NCBI RefSeq assembly: GCF_011758765.1 | Contig: NZ_JAANOU010000001.1 | Location: 1,736,001 to 1,800,000, forward strand | Origin: Amycolatopsis viridis | Lineage (GTDB): Bacteria > Actinomycetota > Actinomycetes > Mycobacteriales > Pseudonocardiaceae | DNA length: 64,000 nt | Direction of reading: 5' to 3' | Part shown: one piece after another, positions 44,785 through 53,950 of the stretch | Layout of the letters: each line of letters starts with the position of its first letter | Position numbering within the stretch: position 1 is the stretch's first letter | Notes under the pieces: model-generated | What the model was told of the DNA's origin: nothing | The model's input: only the letters and a program-made list of their open reading frames with translations | The model's database searches: none | Translations under genes and position numbers: made by a program

Positions 44785-45981
44785 TCAGGCCAGCTTTTCC
44801 ACGGTCTCCACCAGGGTGCGCAGCTCGTCCTCGGTGTTGTAGTAGTGCACCGAGGCCCGCACCATGTGCGGCAGCTGCCGCACCTGCTGGTCGAACTGGT
44901 AGGAGGTGGGGCGGGCCACCGACGTGTTGACTTTCGCGCCGTGCAGGGCGTCCCGCACGTCCCAGGAGTCGACGCCGGCGACGCTGAAGGTCACGATGCC
45001 GCACTTGCGCCGGCCCTGGTCGTGCACCGTCACGCCGGGGATCCGGGACAGGTCCGCCCGCAGCTGAGCAGCCAGCGCCGCCACCCGCTCCTCGATCGCG
45101 GGCAGCCCGATCTCCATCGCGTAGTCGGCGGCGGCGCCGAGGCCCAGCAGGAGTCCGTAGTTGCGTTCCCAGGTCTCGAACCGCCGTCCGTCCGGGGCGA
45201 TCTCGAACTCCTCCGGCGCGACCCAGGTGGCCGAGTGCAGGTCGAGCGTCGCGGGCTCCAGCCGTTCCCGCAGCCGCGGGTGCACGTAGAGGAAACCGGT
45301 GCCGCGCGGGCCGCGCAGGTACTTGCGGCCGGTGGCGGACAGCGCGTCGCAGCGCAGGCGGCGCACGTCGAGGTCCAGCTGCCCGGCCGACTGGCACGCG
45401 TCGAGCAGGAACGGGATGCCCGCGCGCTCGGCGATCGCGCCGACCTCCTCGGCCGGGTTGACCAGGCCGCCCTGGGTGGGGACGTGGGTGATCGAGATCA
45501 GCTTCACCCGGTCGTCCAGGCGGCGCTCCAGATCGGCGACGTCGAGCTGGCCGCTCTCGTCGTCCTCGACGACCTCGACCACGGCGCCGGTGCGGCGGGC
45601 GACCTGCAGGTAGGCGATCGCGTTGCTGGCGTACTCCGACCGGCAGGTGAGGATCCGGTCGCCGGGGCCGAACCGGAACGCGTAGAAGACCGCCTGCCAC
45701 GAGCGGGTGGCGTGGTCGGTGAGCGAGATGTCGGCGGTGCCGGCGCCGAGGAACCGGGCGATCGAGCCGTACACGCCCTCGATCCGCTCGGCGTGCGCGG
45801 CGGCGGTCTCGTAGCCGCCGCGCACCGACTCCTCGCGCAGGTAGTCCAGCACGGTGTCGGTGACCCGGTCCGGCGGGAGGGACGAACCGGCGTTGTTGAG
45901 GTGGATGACTTCGCCGGTGCCCGGGGTCTCCTGGCGGAGGCGATCGACGGCTGCTGCGTCCAGTGTGGTCAAGGTCGTCAC
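44785..45981 (-). CDS. Class V PLP aminotransferase (cysteine desulfurase-like)
   Basis: A 398-residue pyridoxal-phosphate enzyme of fold type I. The N-terminal VIHLNNAGSSLPP is typical. The cofactor-binding Asp/Gln are in FLLDACQSAGQLDLD, and the Schiff-base Lys is in LSATGRKYLRGPRGTGFLYV. It resembles the cysteine desulfurase/selenocysteine lyase/isopenicillin epimerase branch, including EgtE-like C-S lyases. The conserved catalytic Cys of IscS/SufS is not obvious, so another reaction on an amino acid is possible. GTG 45981 overlaps the asparaginase stop (GTGA), coupling the two. Confidence 0.85.
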   Translation of the reverse strand: MTTLTTLDAAAVDRLRQETPGTGEVIHLNNAGSSLPPDRVTDTVLDYLREESVRGGYETAAAHAERIEGVYGSIARFLGAGTADISLTDHATRSWQAVFYAFRFGPGDRILTCRSEYASNAIAYLQVARRTGAVVEVVEDDESGQLDVADLERRLDDRVKLISITHVPTQGGLVNPAEEVGAIAERAGIPFLLDACQSAGQLDLDVRRLRCDALSATGRKYLRGPRGTGFLYVHPRLRERLEPATLDLHSATWVAPEEFEIAPDGRRFETWERNYGLLLGLGAAADYAMEIGLPAIEERVAALAAQLRADLSRIPGVTVHDQGRRKCGIVTFSVAGVDSWDVRDALHGAKVNTSVARPTSYQFDQQVRQLPHMVRASVHYYNTEDELRTLVETVEKLA

Positions 45982-46901
45982 AGACCGACCATATTCGGGG
46001 TGGCGAGGCGGGGACACCTCTGGACGACGTCGTCCCAGTCGTATTCGGGGGCGACCCGGCGCAGCGCGGCCAGTGCCGCGGGCATGCGGGCCCGGTCCGC
46101 GCCGTCGGCGATCTTGACCGCGACCGTGGTGCCGTCCGGCAGGACCGCGATCTGCACGGCCTCCGCACCGTCCTTGGCGATCAGGCCGGGCACGGCGGTC
46201 ATCAGCTGCGTGACGTCCCGGTTCGGGCCGGCGACCATCTCCGGGTGCTTGCGCATGGCCTCGGCCACGCGGTGCTCGGGTGTGCCGGGCGGTGCGGTGG
46301 CGACGCGCTGGACCGCGGTGGCCAGGCCGTGCAGGGAGATCGCGAACAGCGGGGCGCCGCACCCGTCGACCGCGGTGTGCGCGACCGGCTCGCCGGCGAG
46401 CTCGGCCACGGTGGCGGCGAGCCGGGTCTGCAACGGGTGTGCCGGGTCCAGGTATCCGGCGGTGGGCCAACCGTTCCGCTTCGCCGTGGCGAGCATCGCC
46501 GAGTGCTTGCCGGAACAGCAGTGCGCGAGCCGGCGGGGCGCGCGGCGGTCGGCGAGCCACTGGTCCCGCAGGACCGGATCGTGCGGGAGGTGCGCCGGGC
46601 ACCGCAGGTCGTCCTCGCTCAGGCCCGCGTCGCCGAGGATCTGGGCGGCACCGGCCAGGTGGAACTCCTCCGCCGAGTGGCTCGCCGCGGCCAGTGCGAG
46701 CAGGTCGGGCGGCAGGTCGAGACCGAGCCGCACCATGCCGGCGGCTTGCATGAGCTTGGCCGTCGACCGGGGGTAGCCCGGCTCGTCGACCTCGCCCCGG
46801 GCTTCCAGCAGCGTCCCGTCGGGCGCGAGGACCACTCGCGATCCGAAGTGGACGCTTTCCACCCGACCGTCACGGAACACCTGGACCAGAGGGATCACCA
46901 C
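45978..46901 (-). CDS. Asparaginase II family protein
   Basis: A 307-residue protein of the asparaginase II family (thermolabile L-asparaginase type, distinct from the bacterial AnsA/AnsB fold). Family stretches include VESVHFGSRVVLAPDG, RSTAKLMQAAGM, ASHSAEEFH, CCSGKHSAML and AVDGCGAPLFAISL. It should hydrolyse L-asparagine to aspartate and ammonia in the cytosol. It sits between the SDR gene (52 bases upstream) and the overlapping class V aminotransferase, so all three may be cotranscribed. Confidence 0.85.
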   Translation of the reverse strand: MVIPLVQVFRDGRVESVHFGSRVVLAPDGTLLEARGEVDEPGYPRSTAKLMQAAGMVRLGLDLPPDLLALAAASHSAEEFHLAGAAQILGDAGLSEDDLRCPAHLPHDPVLRDQWLADRRAPRRLAHCCSGKHSAMLATAKRNGWPTAGYLDPAHPLQTRLAATVAELAGEPVAHTAVDGCGAPLFAISLHGLATAVQRVATAPPGTPEHRVAEAMRKHPEMVAGPNRDVTQLMTAVPGLIAKDGAEAVQIAVLPDGTTVAVKIADGADRARMPAALAALRRVAPEYDWDDVVQRCPRLATPNMVGL

Positions 46902-46953
46902 GACGGCCAGGCTCGCCGCGGGCTTGCCGCCGTGTCAAGCGGACGCTCGTCAC

Positions 46954-47709
46954 TTACACGGTTTTGATCACTCCGCCGTCCGCCAGGTAGTCGGCGCCGG
47001 TGAGGTTGCCCGCGCGTGGCGAGGCGAGGAACGTCACCAGCGCGGCCGTCTCCGCCGGCTCGCTCAGCCGTCCGGTGGTGATGCCCATCGCCGCCGGAAC
47101 CCCGGCCAGGTACTCCTCCAGCGGCACCCCGGCGGCCGCGGCCAGCTCGCCCGCGTACCCGGCCGGGTCGGCCCAGTTCTGCGTCCGCGTCGGGCCCGGG
47201 CTGACGGTCAGCGCGCGCAGGCCCTGCGCGCCGAACTCCTCGGCCAGCGCCTTCGTCAGGTTGGTCAGGGCCGCCTTCGCCGTGCCGTAGTCGACCGGCG
47301 GGAACGCGGCCCGGGCGCCGATCGACGAGATGTTGATCACGACGCCGCGCCGGCGGAGCAGCCCGGGCAGCAGCGCACGGGTTACCCGCACGGTCGCGAA
47401 CAGGTTCAGCTCGTAGGTCCGCTGCCACGCGTCGTCGTCGACGTCCAGGAAGCCGCCGGCCCGCATGCTGGCCGGCACCACCCCGCCCAGGTTATTCACC
47501 AGGATGTCCACGTCACCGGCGCGTTCGGCGAGCAGTGCCACTCCGTCCGGCGTGGTCAGGTCGGCCTCGATCCCGATCCCTTCGCTCACGCTGCGTGCCG
47601 CCGCGAACACGGTCACGCCTTCCGCGGTGAGCGCCCGCACGGTCGCCAGCCCGATTCCCTTGCTCGCGCCGGTCACGACCGCCGTCTTCCCGTCCAGCTG
47701 CAGGTCCAC
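46954..47709 (-). CDS. Short-chain dehydrogenase/reductase
   Basis: A 251-residue classical SDR. The NAD(P) motif TGASKGIG is at 13-20, the NNLGG segment is near 72, and the catalytic Ser128/129, Tyr141 and Lys145 are in INISSIG...DYGTAKAAL. The C-terminal GADYLADGG is typical. Substrate unknown. GTG 47709 has a GGGAAG site. It lies 67 bases downstream of a tetR gene, and the gap holds a candidate operator, TTGAACT-GT-AGTTACAA, so repression by that TetR protein is likely. Confidence 0.9.
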   Translation of the reverse strand: MDLQLDGKTAVVTGASKGIGLATVRALTAEGVTVFAAARSVSEGIGIEADLTTPDGVALLAERAGDVDILVNNLGGVVPASMRAGGFLDVDDDAWQRTYELNLFATVRVTRALLPGLLRRRGVVINISSIGARAAFPPVDYGTAKAALTNLTKALAEEFGAQGLRALTVSPGPTRTQNWADPAGYAGELAAAAGVPLEEYLAGVPAAMGITTGRLSEPAETAALVTFLASPRAGNLTGADYLADGGVIKTV

Positions 47710-47776
47710 GTACTTCCCTTTCTTGAACTGTAGTTACAAAATCACGGCAGCGCGAAGCGCCGCGGAGCCGAACCGC

Positions 47777-48349
47777 TCAGAGCGCGCGCATCGCCGTCTC
47801 CGCCAGGCTCGCCAGCCGGTCCGGATCGGGATCGGCCTTGGCCAGCACGCGGATACCGTTGAGGGTGGTGAGCAGGAACGCCGCGAGGGCGCGGGCGTCG
47901 GCACCGGGGTCGATCTCGCCCGCGCGCTGGCCCTCCTCGATGGTGCTGCGGAACGCCGCCTCCTGACGCTCGAAGGTGCGGCGGACCAGGTGGTTGACCG
48001 ACGGGTCGGACTCGCCGAACTCCACCGCGGCGTTGGCCACCAGACAGCCCCGGCGGTCGTCACGGGCCGCCTCGACGACCAGGTCGAGCGCCCTGCGCAC
48101 CCGCTCCCGCGCCGGTCCTGCGCCGTCCAGGATCTCGATCAGCCGGACGGTCTCCCGCTCGTAGTACCGCCGCAGCGCGCGCTCGTAGAGAGCGTGCTTG
48201 CTGGTGAACGCGTTGTACAGGCTGCCGCGCCCGATGCCGAGGGCGTCGACCAGGCGCTGCGGCGTGGTGCCCGCGAACCCGTGCGCCCAGAACACCTCCA
48301 TCGCCTTGTCCACGGCCGCGTCGACGTCGAAGGATTTCGCTCTCGCCAC
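47777..48349 (-). CDS. TetR/AcrR-family regulator
   Basis: A 190-residue repressor. The N-terminal HTH is well formed (AVDKAMEVFWAHGFAGTTPQRLVDALGIGRGSLYNAFTSKHALYERAL at 12-59). The ligand domain contains RRGCLVANAAVEFGESDPSV, which is common in AcrR-C-type members. GTG 48349 begins VARAKSFDVDAA. It lies six bases after a TAGGGT -10 box, so the message is probably leaderless. It is followed by the SDR gene that it probably controls. Confidence 0.9.
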   Translation of the reverse strand: MARAKSFDVDAAVDKAMEVFWAHGFAGTTPQRLVDALGIGRGSLYNAFTSKHALYERALRRYYERETVRLIEILDGAGPARERVRRALDLVVEAARDDRRGCLVANAAVEFGESDPSVNHLVRRTFERQEAAFRSTIEEGQRAGEIDPGADARALAAFLLTTLNGIRVLAKADPDPDRLASLAETAMRAL

Positions 48350-48355
48350 GGCTCG

Positions 48356-48385
48356 ACCCTAGCTGATATTGGAACTTGAGGTCAA
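48356..48385 (-). promoter_or_regulatory. tetR promoter with overlapping inverted repeat
   Basis: On the minus strand TTGACC (48385-48380), an 18-base spacer and TAGGGT (48361-48356) precede the GTG start by six bases. GAACTT-N11-AAGTTC (about 48372-48394) overlaps the -35 box and could be the autoregulatory site. Confidence 0.5.
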
Positions 48386-48492
48386 ATAAAGTTCGCTCGG
48401 CACGTCGGCGCCGTTTTCGTCGGTGCCCCGAGCTACGCTGACTCTCCAGGCCGGCAGCAGGCGGCGTGAGGTCACAGGGGAGGTTTCTGCTG

Positions 48493-51400
48493 GTGTCGAA
48501 CGATTCCTTCGTCCACCTGCATGTGCACACCGAGTACTCGATGCTCGACGGTGCGGCGAAGATCGCCCCGCTGTTCGCCGAGGCGAGCCGTCTCGGCATG
48601 CCCGCGGTCGGGATGACCGACCACGGCAACATGTACGGAGCGGACGAGTTCTACCAGCAGTCGCGCAAGGCCGGGCTGAAACCGATCATCGGCATCGAGG
48701 CCTACATCGCGCCCGAGTCGCGGTTCACCAAGAAGCCGGTGTTCTGGGGGCAGGCGTCGCAGCGCGGTTCCGACGAGTTCGGCGAGGGCGGCGACGTCTC
48801 CGGTGGCGGTGCCTACACCCACATGACGATGCTGGCGGAGAACGCCACCGGTCTGCGGAACCTGTTCAAGCTCTCCTCGCTGGCCTCGATCCAGGGCTAC
48901 TACCGCAAGCCGCGGATGGACCGGGAGCTGATCGCCGAGAACGCCTCGGGCATCATCGCCACCACCGGCTGCCCCTCCGGCGAGGTGCAGACGCGGCTGC
49001 GCCTGGGCCAGAAGCAGGAAGCCATCCAGGCGGCGTCGGACTACCGGGACATCTTCGGGGCGGACAACTTCTTCCTCGAGCTGATGGACCACGGCCTGCC
49101 GATCGAGCGGTCGGTGCGCGAGGGGCTGCTGGAGATCGGCAGGCTGCTCGACCTCAAGCCGCTGGCCACCAACGACTCGCACTACGTCACCAAGGACCAG
49201 TCCGACTCGCACTCGGCGTTGCTGTGCGTGCAGTCCGGCAAGACGCTCAACGACCCAAACCGGTTCAAGTTCGACGGCGACGGCTACTACCTGAAGTCGG
49301 CCGCGGACATGCGCGAGTACTGGGACACCGAGGTGCCCGGCGCCGCCGACAACACCCTGCTCATCGCCGAGCGCGTCGAGTCCTACGAAGACGTGTACAC
49401 GCACAAGGACCGGATGCCGGTCTTCGAGGTGCCCGACGGGCACGACGAGGCTTCGTGGCTGCGGGCCGAGGTCGACCGCGGTCTGGCGTGGCGGTTCCCC
49501 GCCGGCGCGCCCGATGGCTACCGCGAGCGGCTCGACATGGAGCTCGAGGTCATCATCGGCAAGGGCTTCCCGGCCTACTTCCTCGTGGTCGCCGACCTCA
49601 TCAACTACGCACGCAAAGTCGGCATCCGCGTCGGTCCCGGCCGTGGTTCGGCGGCGGGTTCGCTGGTCGCCTACGTCCTCGGCATCACGAACCTGGACCC
49701 GATCCCGCAGAAGCTGCTGTTCGAGCGGTTCCTCAACCCCGAGCGCGTGTCGATGCCCGACATCGACATCGACTTCGACGACCGCCGCCGCGGCGAGATG
49801 ATCCGCTACGCCACCGAGAAGTACGGCGCGGACAAGGTCGCCCAGGTGATCACGTTCGGCACCATCAAGACCAAGGCGGCGATCAAGGACGCCGCGCGGG
49901 TGCACTTCGGCCAGCCGGGGTACGCGATCGCGGACAAGATCTCCAAGGCGCTGCCGCCGCCGATCATGGCCAAGGACATCCCGCTGTCGGGCATCGTGGA
50001 TCCGCAGCACGAGCGGTACGGCGAGGCCGCCGAGGTGCGCACGCTGATCGAGACCGACGAAGAGGTCTCCACGATCTTCAACACCGCCCGCGGCCTGGAG
50101 GGCCTGATCCGCAACGCCGGCGTGCACGCCTGCGCGGTCATCATGTCCAGCGAGCCGCTGATGGATGCCATCCCGTTGTGGCAGCGCGACGACGGGTCGA
50201 TCATCACCGGGTGGGACTACCCGTCCTGTGAGGCCATCGGCCTGTTGAAGATGGACTTCCTGGGGCTGCGCAACCTCACCGTCATCGGCGACGCGATCGA
50301 CAACATCAAGGCCAACCGCGGCATCGACATCGACCTGGACACCCTCGGCGTCGACGACCCGGAGACCTACCAGCTGCTCTCTCGCGGTGACACGCTCGGC
50401 GTGTTCCAGCTGGACGGTGGCCCGATGCGGGACCTGCTGCGGCGCATGCAGCCGACCGTGTTCGACGACATCGTCGCGGTCGGCGCGCTGTACCGCCCCG
50501 GCCCGATGGGCATGAACGCCCACAACGACTACGCCGACCGGAAGAACGGGCGGCAGCAGGTCAAGCCGATCCACCCCGAGCTGGAAGAGCCCCTGAAGGA
50601 GATCCTGGCCGACACCTACGGCCTGATCGTCTACCAGGAGCAGATCATGCACATCGCGCAGAAGGTCGCCGGCTACTCGATGGGCCGGGCGGATGTGCTG
50701 CGCCGCGCGATGGGCAAGAAGAAGAAGGAGGTCCTCGACAAGGAGTTCGAGGGCTTCGCCGCAGGGATGAAGGCCAGTGACCTTGTTCCCGGCGGTTTCT
50801 CCGCCGAGGCCATCCAGGCGCTGTGGGACACGATCCTCCCGTTCGCCGGGTACGCGTTCAACAAGTCCCACGCGGCCGCGTACGGCCTCGTGTCCTACTG
50901 GACCGCGTACCTGAAGGCGAACTACCCCGCGGAGTACATGGCCGCGCTGCTGACCTCGGTCGGTGACAACAAGGACAAGTCGGCGGTCTACCTGTCCGAG
51001 TGCCGCCGGCTCGGCATCAAGGTGCTGCCGCCGGACGTCAACGAGTCGGGCCAGCGGTTCGCCGCGGTCGGCGACGACATCCGCTTCGGCCTGGGCGCGG
51101 TGCGCAACGTGGGCGCCAACGTCGTCGAGTCGATCATCAAGACGCGCCAGGAGAAGGGCAAGTACTCCTCCTTCACCGACTTCCTGGACAAGTCCGAGCT
51201 GGTGGCCTGCAACAAGCGGGTCATCGAATCGCTGATCAAGGCGGGCGCGTTCGATTCGCTGGGCAACACGCGGCTGTCGATGATCCAGGTCCACGAGGAC
51301 GCGGTCGACGCGGTCGTGCCGCTCAAGCGCCAGGAGGCGATGGGCCAGTTCGACCTGTTCGGGGCGTTCGGCGCGGACGGTGACGCGGCGGAGGCCGCAC

Positions 51401-52083
51401 CGTCGTCGTCGCCGCTGGCGCACCTGAAGTTCGGTGACGAGGAGTGGCCGCGCAAGCAGTTGCTGGCCTACGAGCGGGAGATGCTCGGCCTGTACGTGTC
51501 GGCCCACCCGCTCGACGGTGCCGAGCGGATCCTGCGCAAGCACGCCCCGCGGCCGATCGCCGCGATCCTGGACAACCCGCCCAAGGAGGGCGAGCTGATC
51601 ATCTCCGGGCTGATCACCTCGCTGGAGCGGCGGGTCAACAAGAAGGGTGAGCCCTGGGCCATCTGCACGGTGGAGGACATGGACGCCTCGCTGGAGGTGC
51701 TGTTCTTCCCCAAGTCCTACGCCATGTTCTCGGCAGATCTGGTCGAGGACAACGCGGTCCTGGTCAAGGGCCGGGTGAACTGGCGTGAGGACAAGATGTC
51801 CGTCTTCGGCGGTGGTCTCGTCCCGCTGGACCTGTCGGAGATCGGCAACGGTGACGACGAGCCGCCGCTGGTGCTGCGGTGCACCGCGGAGCGCCTGGAC
51901 AAGAGCGTGGTCGGCGAACTGAAGTCGACCCTGCTCGCCCACCGCGGCGACACCCCCGTGCGCCTGAAGCTGGTGGGCAGGCAGCGCGAGACGACCTTCG
52001 CCCTCTACGACTACCCGGTCAAGGTCAGCTCGATGCTGATGGGTGAGCTCAAGGGCATCCCCGGCATCACCGCGGGCACCTAG
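48493..52083 (+). CDS. dnaE: DNA polymerase III alpha subunit
   Basis: The replicative polymerase, 1196 aa (DnaE1 type). The PHP domain starts at once with [13 protein letters not shown] (metal-binding His8, 10 and 12). The palm holds the catalytic aspartates Asp423, Asp425 and Asp427 in [13 protein letters not shown], with [18 protein letters not shown] just before. A helix-hairpin-helix region and an OB fold ([21 protein letters not shown]) lie in the C-terminal third. GTG 48493 has GGGGAGG nine bases upstream; the 9-residue longer frame is not supported. A very long antisense frame over this gene is a codon-bias artefact. Confidence 0.97.
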   Translation: MSNDSFVHLHVHTEYSMLDGAAKIAPLFAEASRLGMPAVGMTDHGNMYGADEFYQQSRKAGLKPIIGIEAYIAPESRFTKKPVFWGQASQRGSDEFGEGGDVSGGGAYTHMTMLAENATGLRNLFKLSSLASIQGYYRKPRMDRELIAENASGIIATTGCPSGEVQTRLRLGQKQEAIQAASDYRDIFGADNFFLELMDHGLPIERSVREGLLEIGRLLDLKPLATNDSHYVTKDQSDSHSALLCVQSGKTLNDPNRFKFDGDGYYLKSAADMREYWDTEVPGAADNTLLIAERVESYEDVYTHKDRMPVFEVPDGHDEASWLRAEVDRGLAWRFPAGAPDGYRERLDMELEVIIGKGFPAYFLVVADLINYARKVGIRVGPGRGSAAGSLVAYVLGITNLDPIPQKLLFERFLNPERVSMPDIDIDFDDRRRGEMIRYATEKYGADKVAQVITFGTIKTKAAIKDAARVHFGQPGYAIADKISKALPPPIMAKDIPLSGIVDPQHERYGEAAEVRTLIETDEEVSTIFNTARGLEGLIRNAGVHACAVIMSSEPLMDAIPLWQRDDGSIITGWDYPSCEAIGLLKMDFLGLRNLTVIGDAIDNIKANRGIDIDLDTLGVDDPETYQLLSRGDTLGVFQLDGGPMRDLLRRMQPTVFDDIVAVGALYRPGPMGMNAHNDYADRKNGRQQVKPIHPELEEPLKEILADTYGLIVYQEQIMHIAQKVAGYSMGRADVLRRAMGKKKKEVLDKEFEGFAAGMKASDLVPGGFSAEAIQALWDTILPFAGYAFNKSHAAAYGLVSYWTAYLKANYPAEYMAALLTSVGDNKDKSAVYLSECRRLGIKVLPPDVNESGQRFAAVGDDIRFGLGAVRNVGANVVESIIKTRQEKGKYSSFTDFLDKSELVACNKRVIESLIKAGAFDSLGNTRLSMIQVHEDAVDAVVPLKRQEAMGQFDLFGAFGADGDAAEAAPSSSPLAHLKFGDEEWPRKQLLAYEREMLGLYVSAHPLDGAERILRKHAPRPIAAILDNPPKEGELIISGLITSLERRVNKKGEPWAICTVEDMDASLEVLFFPKSYAMFSADLVEDNAVLVKGRVNWREDKMSVFGGGLVPLDLSEIGNGDDEPPLVLRCTAERLDKSVVGELKSTLLAHRGDTPVRLKLVGRQRETTFALYDYPVKVSSMLMGELKGIPGITAGT

Positions 52084-52179
52084 GTCACCAGCGCCACGGC
52101 CACGCCGGCGACGGGCAACCGCCCGCGGCGCGGGCACCCGCAGCGGGCGCGATCTGCGAGCAGAAGCGACGATGGAGGA

Positions 52180-53649
52180 GTGACCCTCACCCGGCAACAG
52201 GATCCGCGCCGCTGGAAGGCCCTGGCCGTGACCCTCACGGCGGGGTTCATGGGCCTGCTCGACGTGAGCATCGTCAACGTGGCCCTGCCCTCGATCCAGA
52301 AGGGCATCGGCGGGGACGCCGGCACCGCGCAGTGGGTGGTGTCCGGATACGCGCTGGCGTTCGGTCTGGTCCTGGTGTCGGGCGGCCGGCTGGGGGACGC
52401 GCTGGGCCGGCGCCGCATGTTCCTCATCGCCCTGGCGGCGTTCGTGGCGATGAGCGCGTTCGCCGGTGCCGCGCCCACCGGCGAGGTGCTGGTGATCGCG
52501 CGGCTGCTCCAGGGTTGCGCGGCCGGGATGCTCACACCGCAGAACAGCGGCTTGATCCAGGACCTGTTCCAGGGCGCCGAACGGGGCAAGGCGTTCGGCG
52601 CGTTCGGCTCGGTGGTCGGCATCTCGACCGCGGTCGGGCCGGTTCTGGGCGGGCTCATCATCGCGGTGTTCGGCGAGGAGCACGGCTGGCGCTGGGTGTT
52701 CTACGTCAACGTGCCGATCGGTGTGCTGGCGTTCGTCCTGGCGTTGCGGCTGGTGCCCCACGCGGAGGGCCGCCCCGCCCGGCTGCGGCGCGAGATCGAC
52801 TTCCTCGGGGTGCTGCTGCTCGGCGCGGCCGTCCTGTGCGTCCTGCTGCCGCTGGTGGAGTCCGAGCAGCAGGGTCTGCGCCGCCTGTGGTGGTTGTTCG
52901 TGGTGGCGGTGGTGGTCGGGTTCGCGTTCGTGCGGTGGGAACGGCGTGTGGTGCGGCGCGGGCGTCCGCCGCTGATGGACGTGCGGCTGTTCACCGAGAC
53001 CCCGGGTTACGCGCCGGGCGCGGCGATCGGGGCGGTGTACTTCTGCGGGTTCGCCGGGATCTGGCTGGTGTTCGCCCTGTTCTTCCAGCAGGGCTTGGGG
53101 TATTCGCCGCTGGAGTCCGGTCTCGCGGTCACCCCGTTCGCCGTCGGCGCCGCCGTGTCGGCCGCGGTGGCGGGCCGCCTCGTCGCCCGGTGGGGTCGCC
53201 GCCTCACCGTCAGCGGCCTGTCCCTCGTCGCCTGCGGGCTGGGGGTGGTCGCGTTGCTGGCGTGGCTCGCGCCCGGACGAAACCTCGGGTTGGTCGTCGC
53301 GCTGCCCCTGCTCGCCGCCGGGATCGGGGGCGGGATGGTCATCTCGCCCAATACCACGCTCACCCTGGAGTGCGTGCCGACGCGGATGGCCGGGGTCGCC
53401 GGGGGAGCGTTGCAGACCGGGCAGCGGATCGGCACGGCGATCGGCACTGCGGTGCTCGCCTCGGTCTTCCGCGCGATCGTGCCGGCCACACACGGCGATT
53501 TCCCGGCCGCGCTTGCGGTGTCGATGCTGTGCGCCGTCGGGTTCGTCGTCGTGGCGCTGGGCCTCGGGATCGCGGAACTGCGGGCCAGGCGAGTACGCGG
53601 CTCGGACGATCAACTACCGAACGCTACTTCTGCTGCTCCATATGAGTGA
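52180..53649 (+). CDS. MFS drug transporter, DHA2 (EmrB/QacA) type
   Basis: A 489-residue proton-driven exporter with about fourteen hydrophobic helices. The N-terminal motif FMGLLDVSIVNVALPSI and the GGRLGDALGRRRMF loop are diagnostic of DHA2 pumps. Motif C (GVISTAVGPVLGGL-like, here GISTAVGPVLGG) lies near 150. Many relatives export antibiotics or dyes. The GGAGG site lies unusually close to GTG 52180; an internal GTG at 52228 would cut into helix 1. The last 15 or so codons contain CTA, ACT, TCT, GCT, CCA and TAT, out of keeping with the rest, as if the original 3' end had been replaced. Confidence 0.88.
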   Translation: MTLTRQQDPRRWKALAVTLTAGFMGLLDVSIVNVALPSIQKGIGGDAGTAQWVVSGYALAFGLVLVSGGRLGDALGRRRMFLIALAAFVAMSAFAGAAPTGEVLVIARLLQGCAAGMLTPQNSGLIQDLFQGAERGKAFGAFGSVVGISTAVGPVLGGLIIAVFGEEHGWRWVFYVNVPIGVLAFVLALRLVPHAEGRPARLRREIDFLGVLLLGAAVLCVLLPLVESEQQGLRRLWWLFVVAVVVGFAFVRWERRVVRRGRPPLMDVRLFTETPGYAPGAAIGAVYFCGFAGIWLVFALFFQQGLGYSPLESGLAVTPFAVGAAVSAAVAGRLVARWGRRLTVSGLSLVACGLGVVALLAWLAPGRNLGLVVALPLLAAGIGGGMVISPNTTLTLECVPTRMAGVAGGALQTGQRIGTAIGTAVLASVFRAIVPATHGDFPAALAVSMLCAVGFVVVALGLGIAELRARRVRGSDDQLPNATSAAPYE

Positions 53650-53692
53650 GACTTTCCCGAAGGTGCTGGCTCTACGGAGAGCCACCGGGTAA
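53642..53692 (+). other. 16-codon reading frame coupled to the MFS stop
   Basis: ATG 53642 overlaps the MFS stop by eight bases and encodes MSETFPKVLALRRATG before TAA. It uses CTA and AGA, both rare in GC-rich actinobacteria. Its 3' part forms the hairpin GGCTCT-ACGG-AGAGCC (53668-53683). It could be a leader peptide, part of a small RNA, or chance. Confidence 0.3.
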
Positions 53693-53950
53693 ACCTGATA
53701 CAGCCTTCATGTTCCGGGTGGCAGCTACGCACAGTGGCGATGCGGGGCGGGTTCCGGGGATGGGAACCGTGCTCCGGGCTCTCCAGAGTGGACACTCAGG
53801 GTCACGCCCGGCCGTGCCGTCGGCGTCCGCGGGGGATCGTGCGGCGGCAGGAAGGCACCCGTGTGGGTGGGCCCGGATGAGGGGGAGCCGGGCCCACCCC
53901 TTTTTCTGTGCTGCAATGAGCGGACATTCGGCCGTCGGGGAGGGAAGGAC
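53650..53950. other. 301-bp region upstream of ltrA: structured leader or small RNA
   Basis: No ordinary gene is seen here. In order it holds the 16-codon frame with its hairpin; a GAGTG-GA-CACTC palindrome at 53786-53797; a CACCC-GTGT-GGGTG hairpin at 53856-53869; an overlapping intrinsic terminator with U-tract at 53865-53905; and a strong ribosome site (GGGAGGGAAGG) before ltrA. The two overlapping stems cannot form together, the arrangement of an attenuator. Confidence 0.5.
53865..53905 (+). terminator. Intrinsic terminator upstream of ltrA
   Basis: A perfect 12-bp stem GGGTGGGCCCGG/CCGGGCCCACCC (53865-53876 with 53888-53899), an 11-base loop, then C and five T. A U-tract is uncommon in this genome's other hairpins. 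It lies 45 bases before the ltrA ATG. Confidence 0.8.

Noticed and set aside
48472..53613. A 1713-codon open frame antisense to dnaE and the MFS gene
   Set aside because: It is the frame that opposes third-position GC in real genes. Its translation is low-complexity (R/H/D/V-rich) with no domain, and dnaE on the other strand is unmistakable.
53668..53683. Guanidine-II (mini-ykkC) riboswitch, because of the ACGG loop
   Set aside because: That class needs two such hairpins. Only one is present, it overlaps a reading frame, and ltrA is not a known guanidine gene.
53650..53905. SRP RNA, RNase P RNA or tmRNA ending at the U-tract terminator
   Set aside because: None of their conserved core sequences could be found in either strand.
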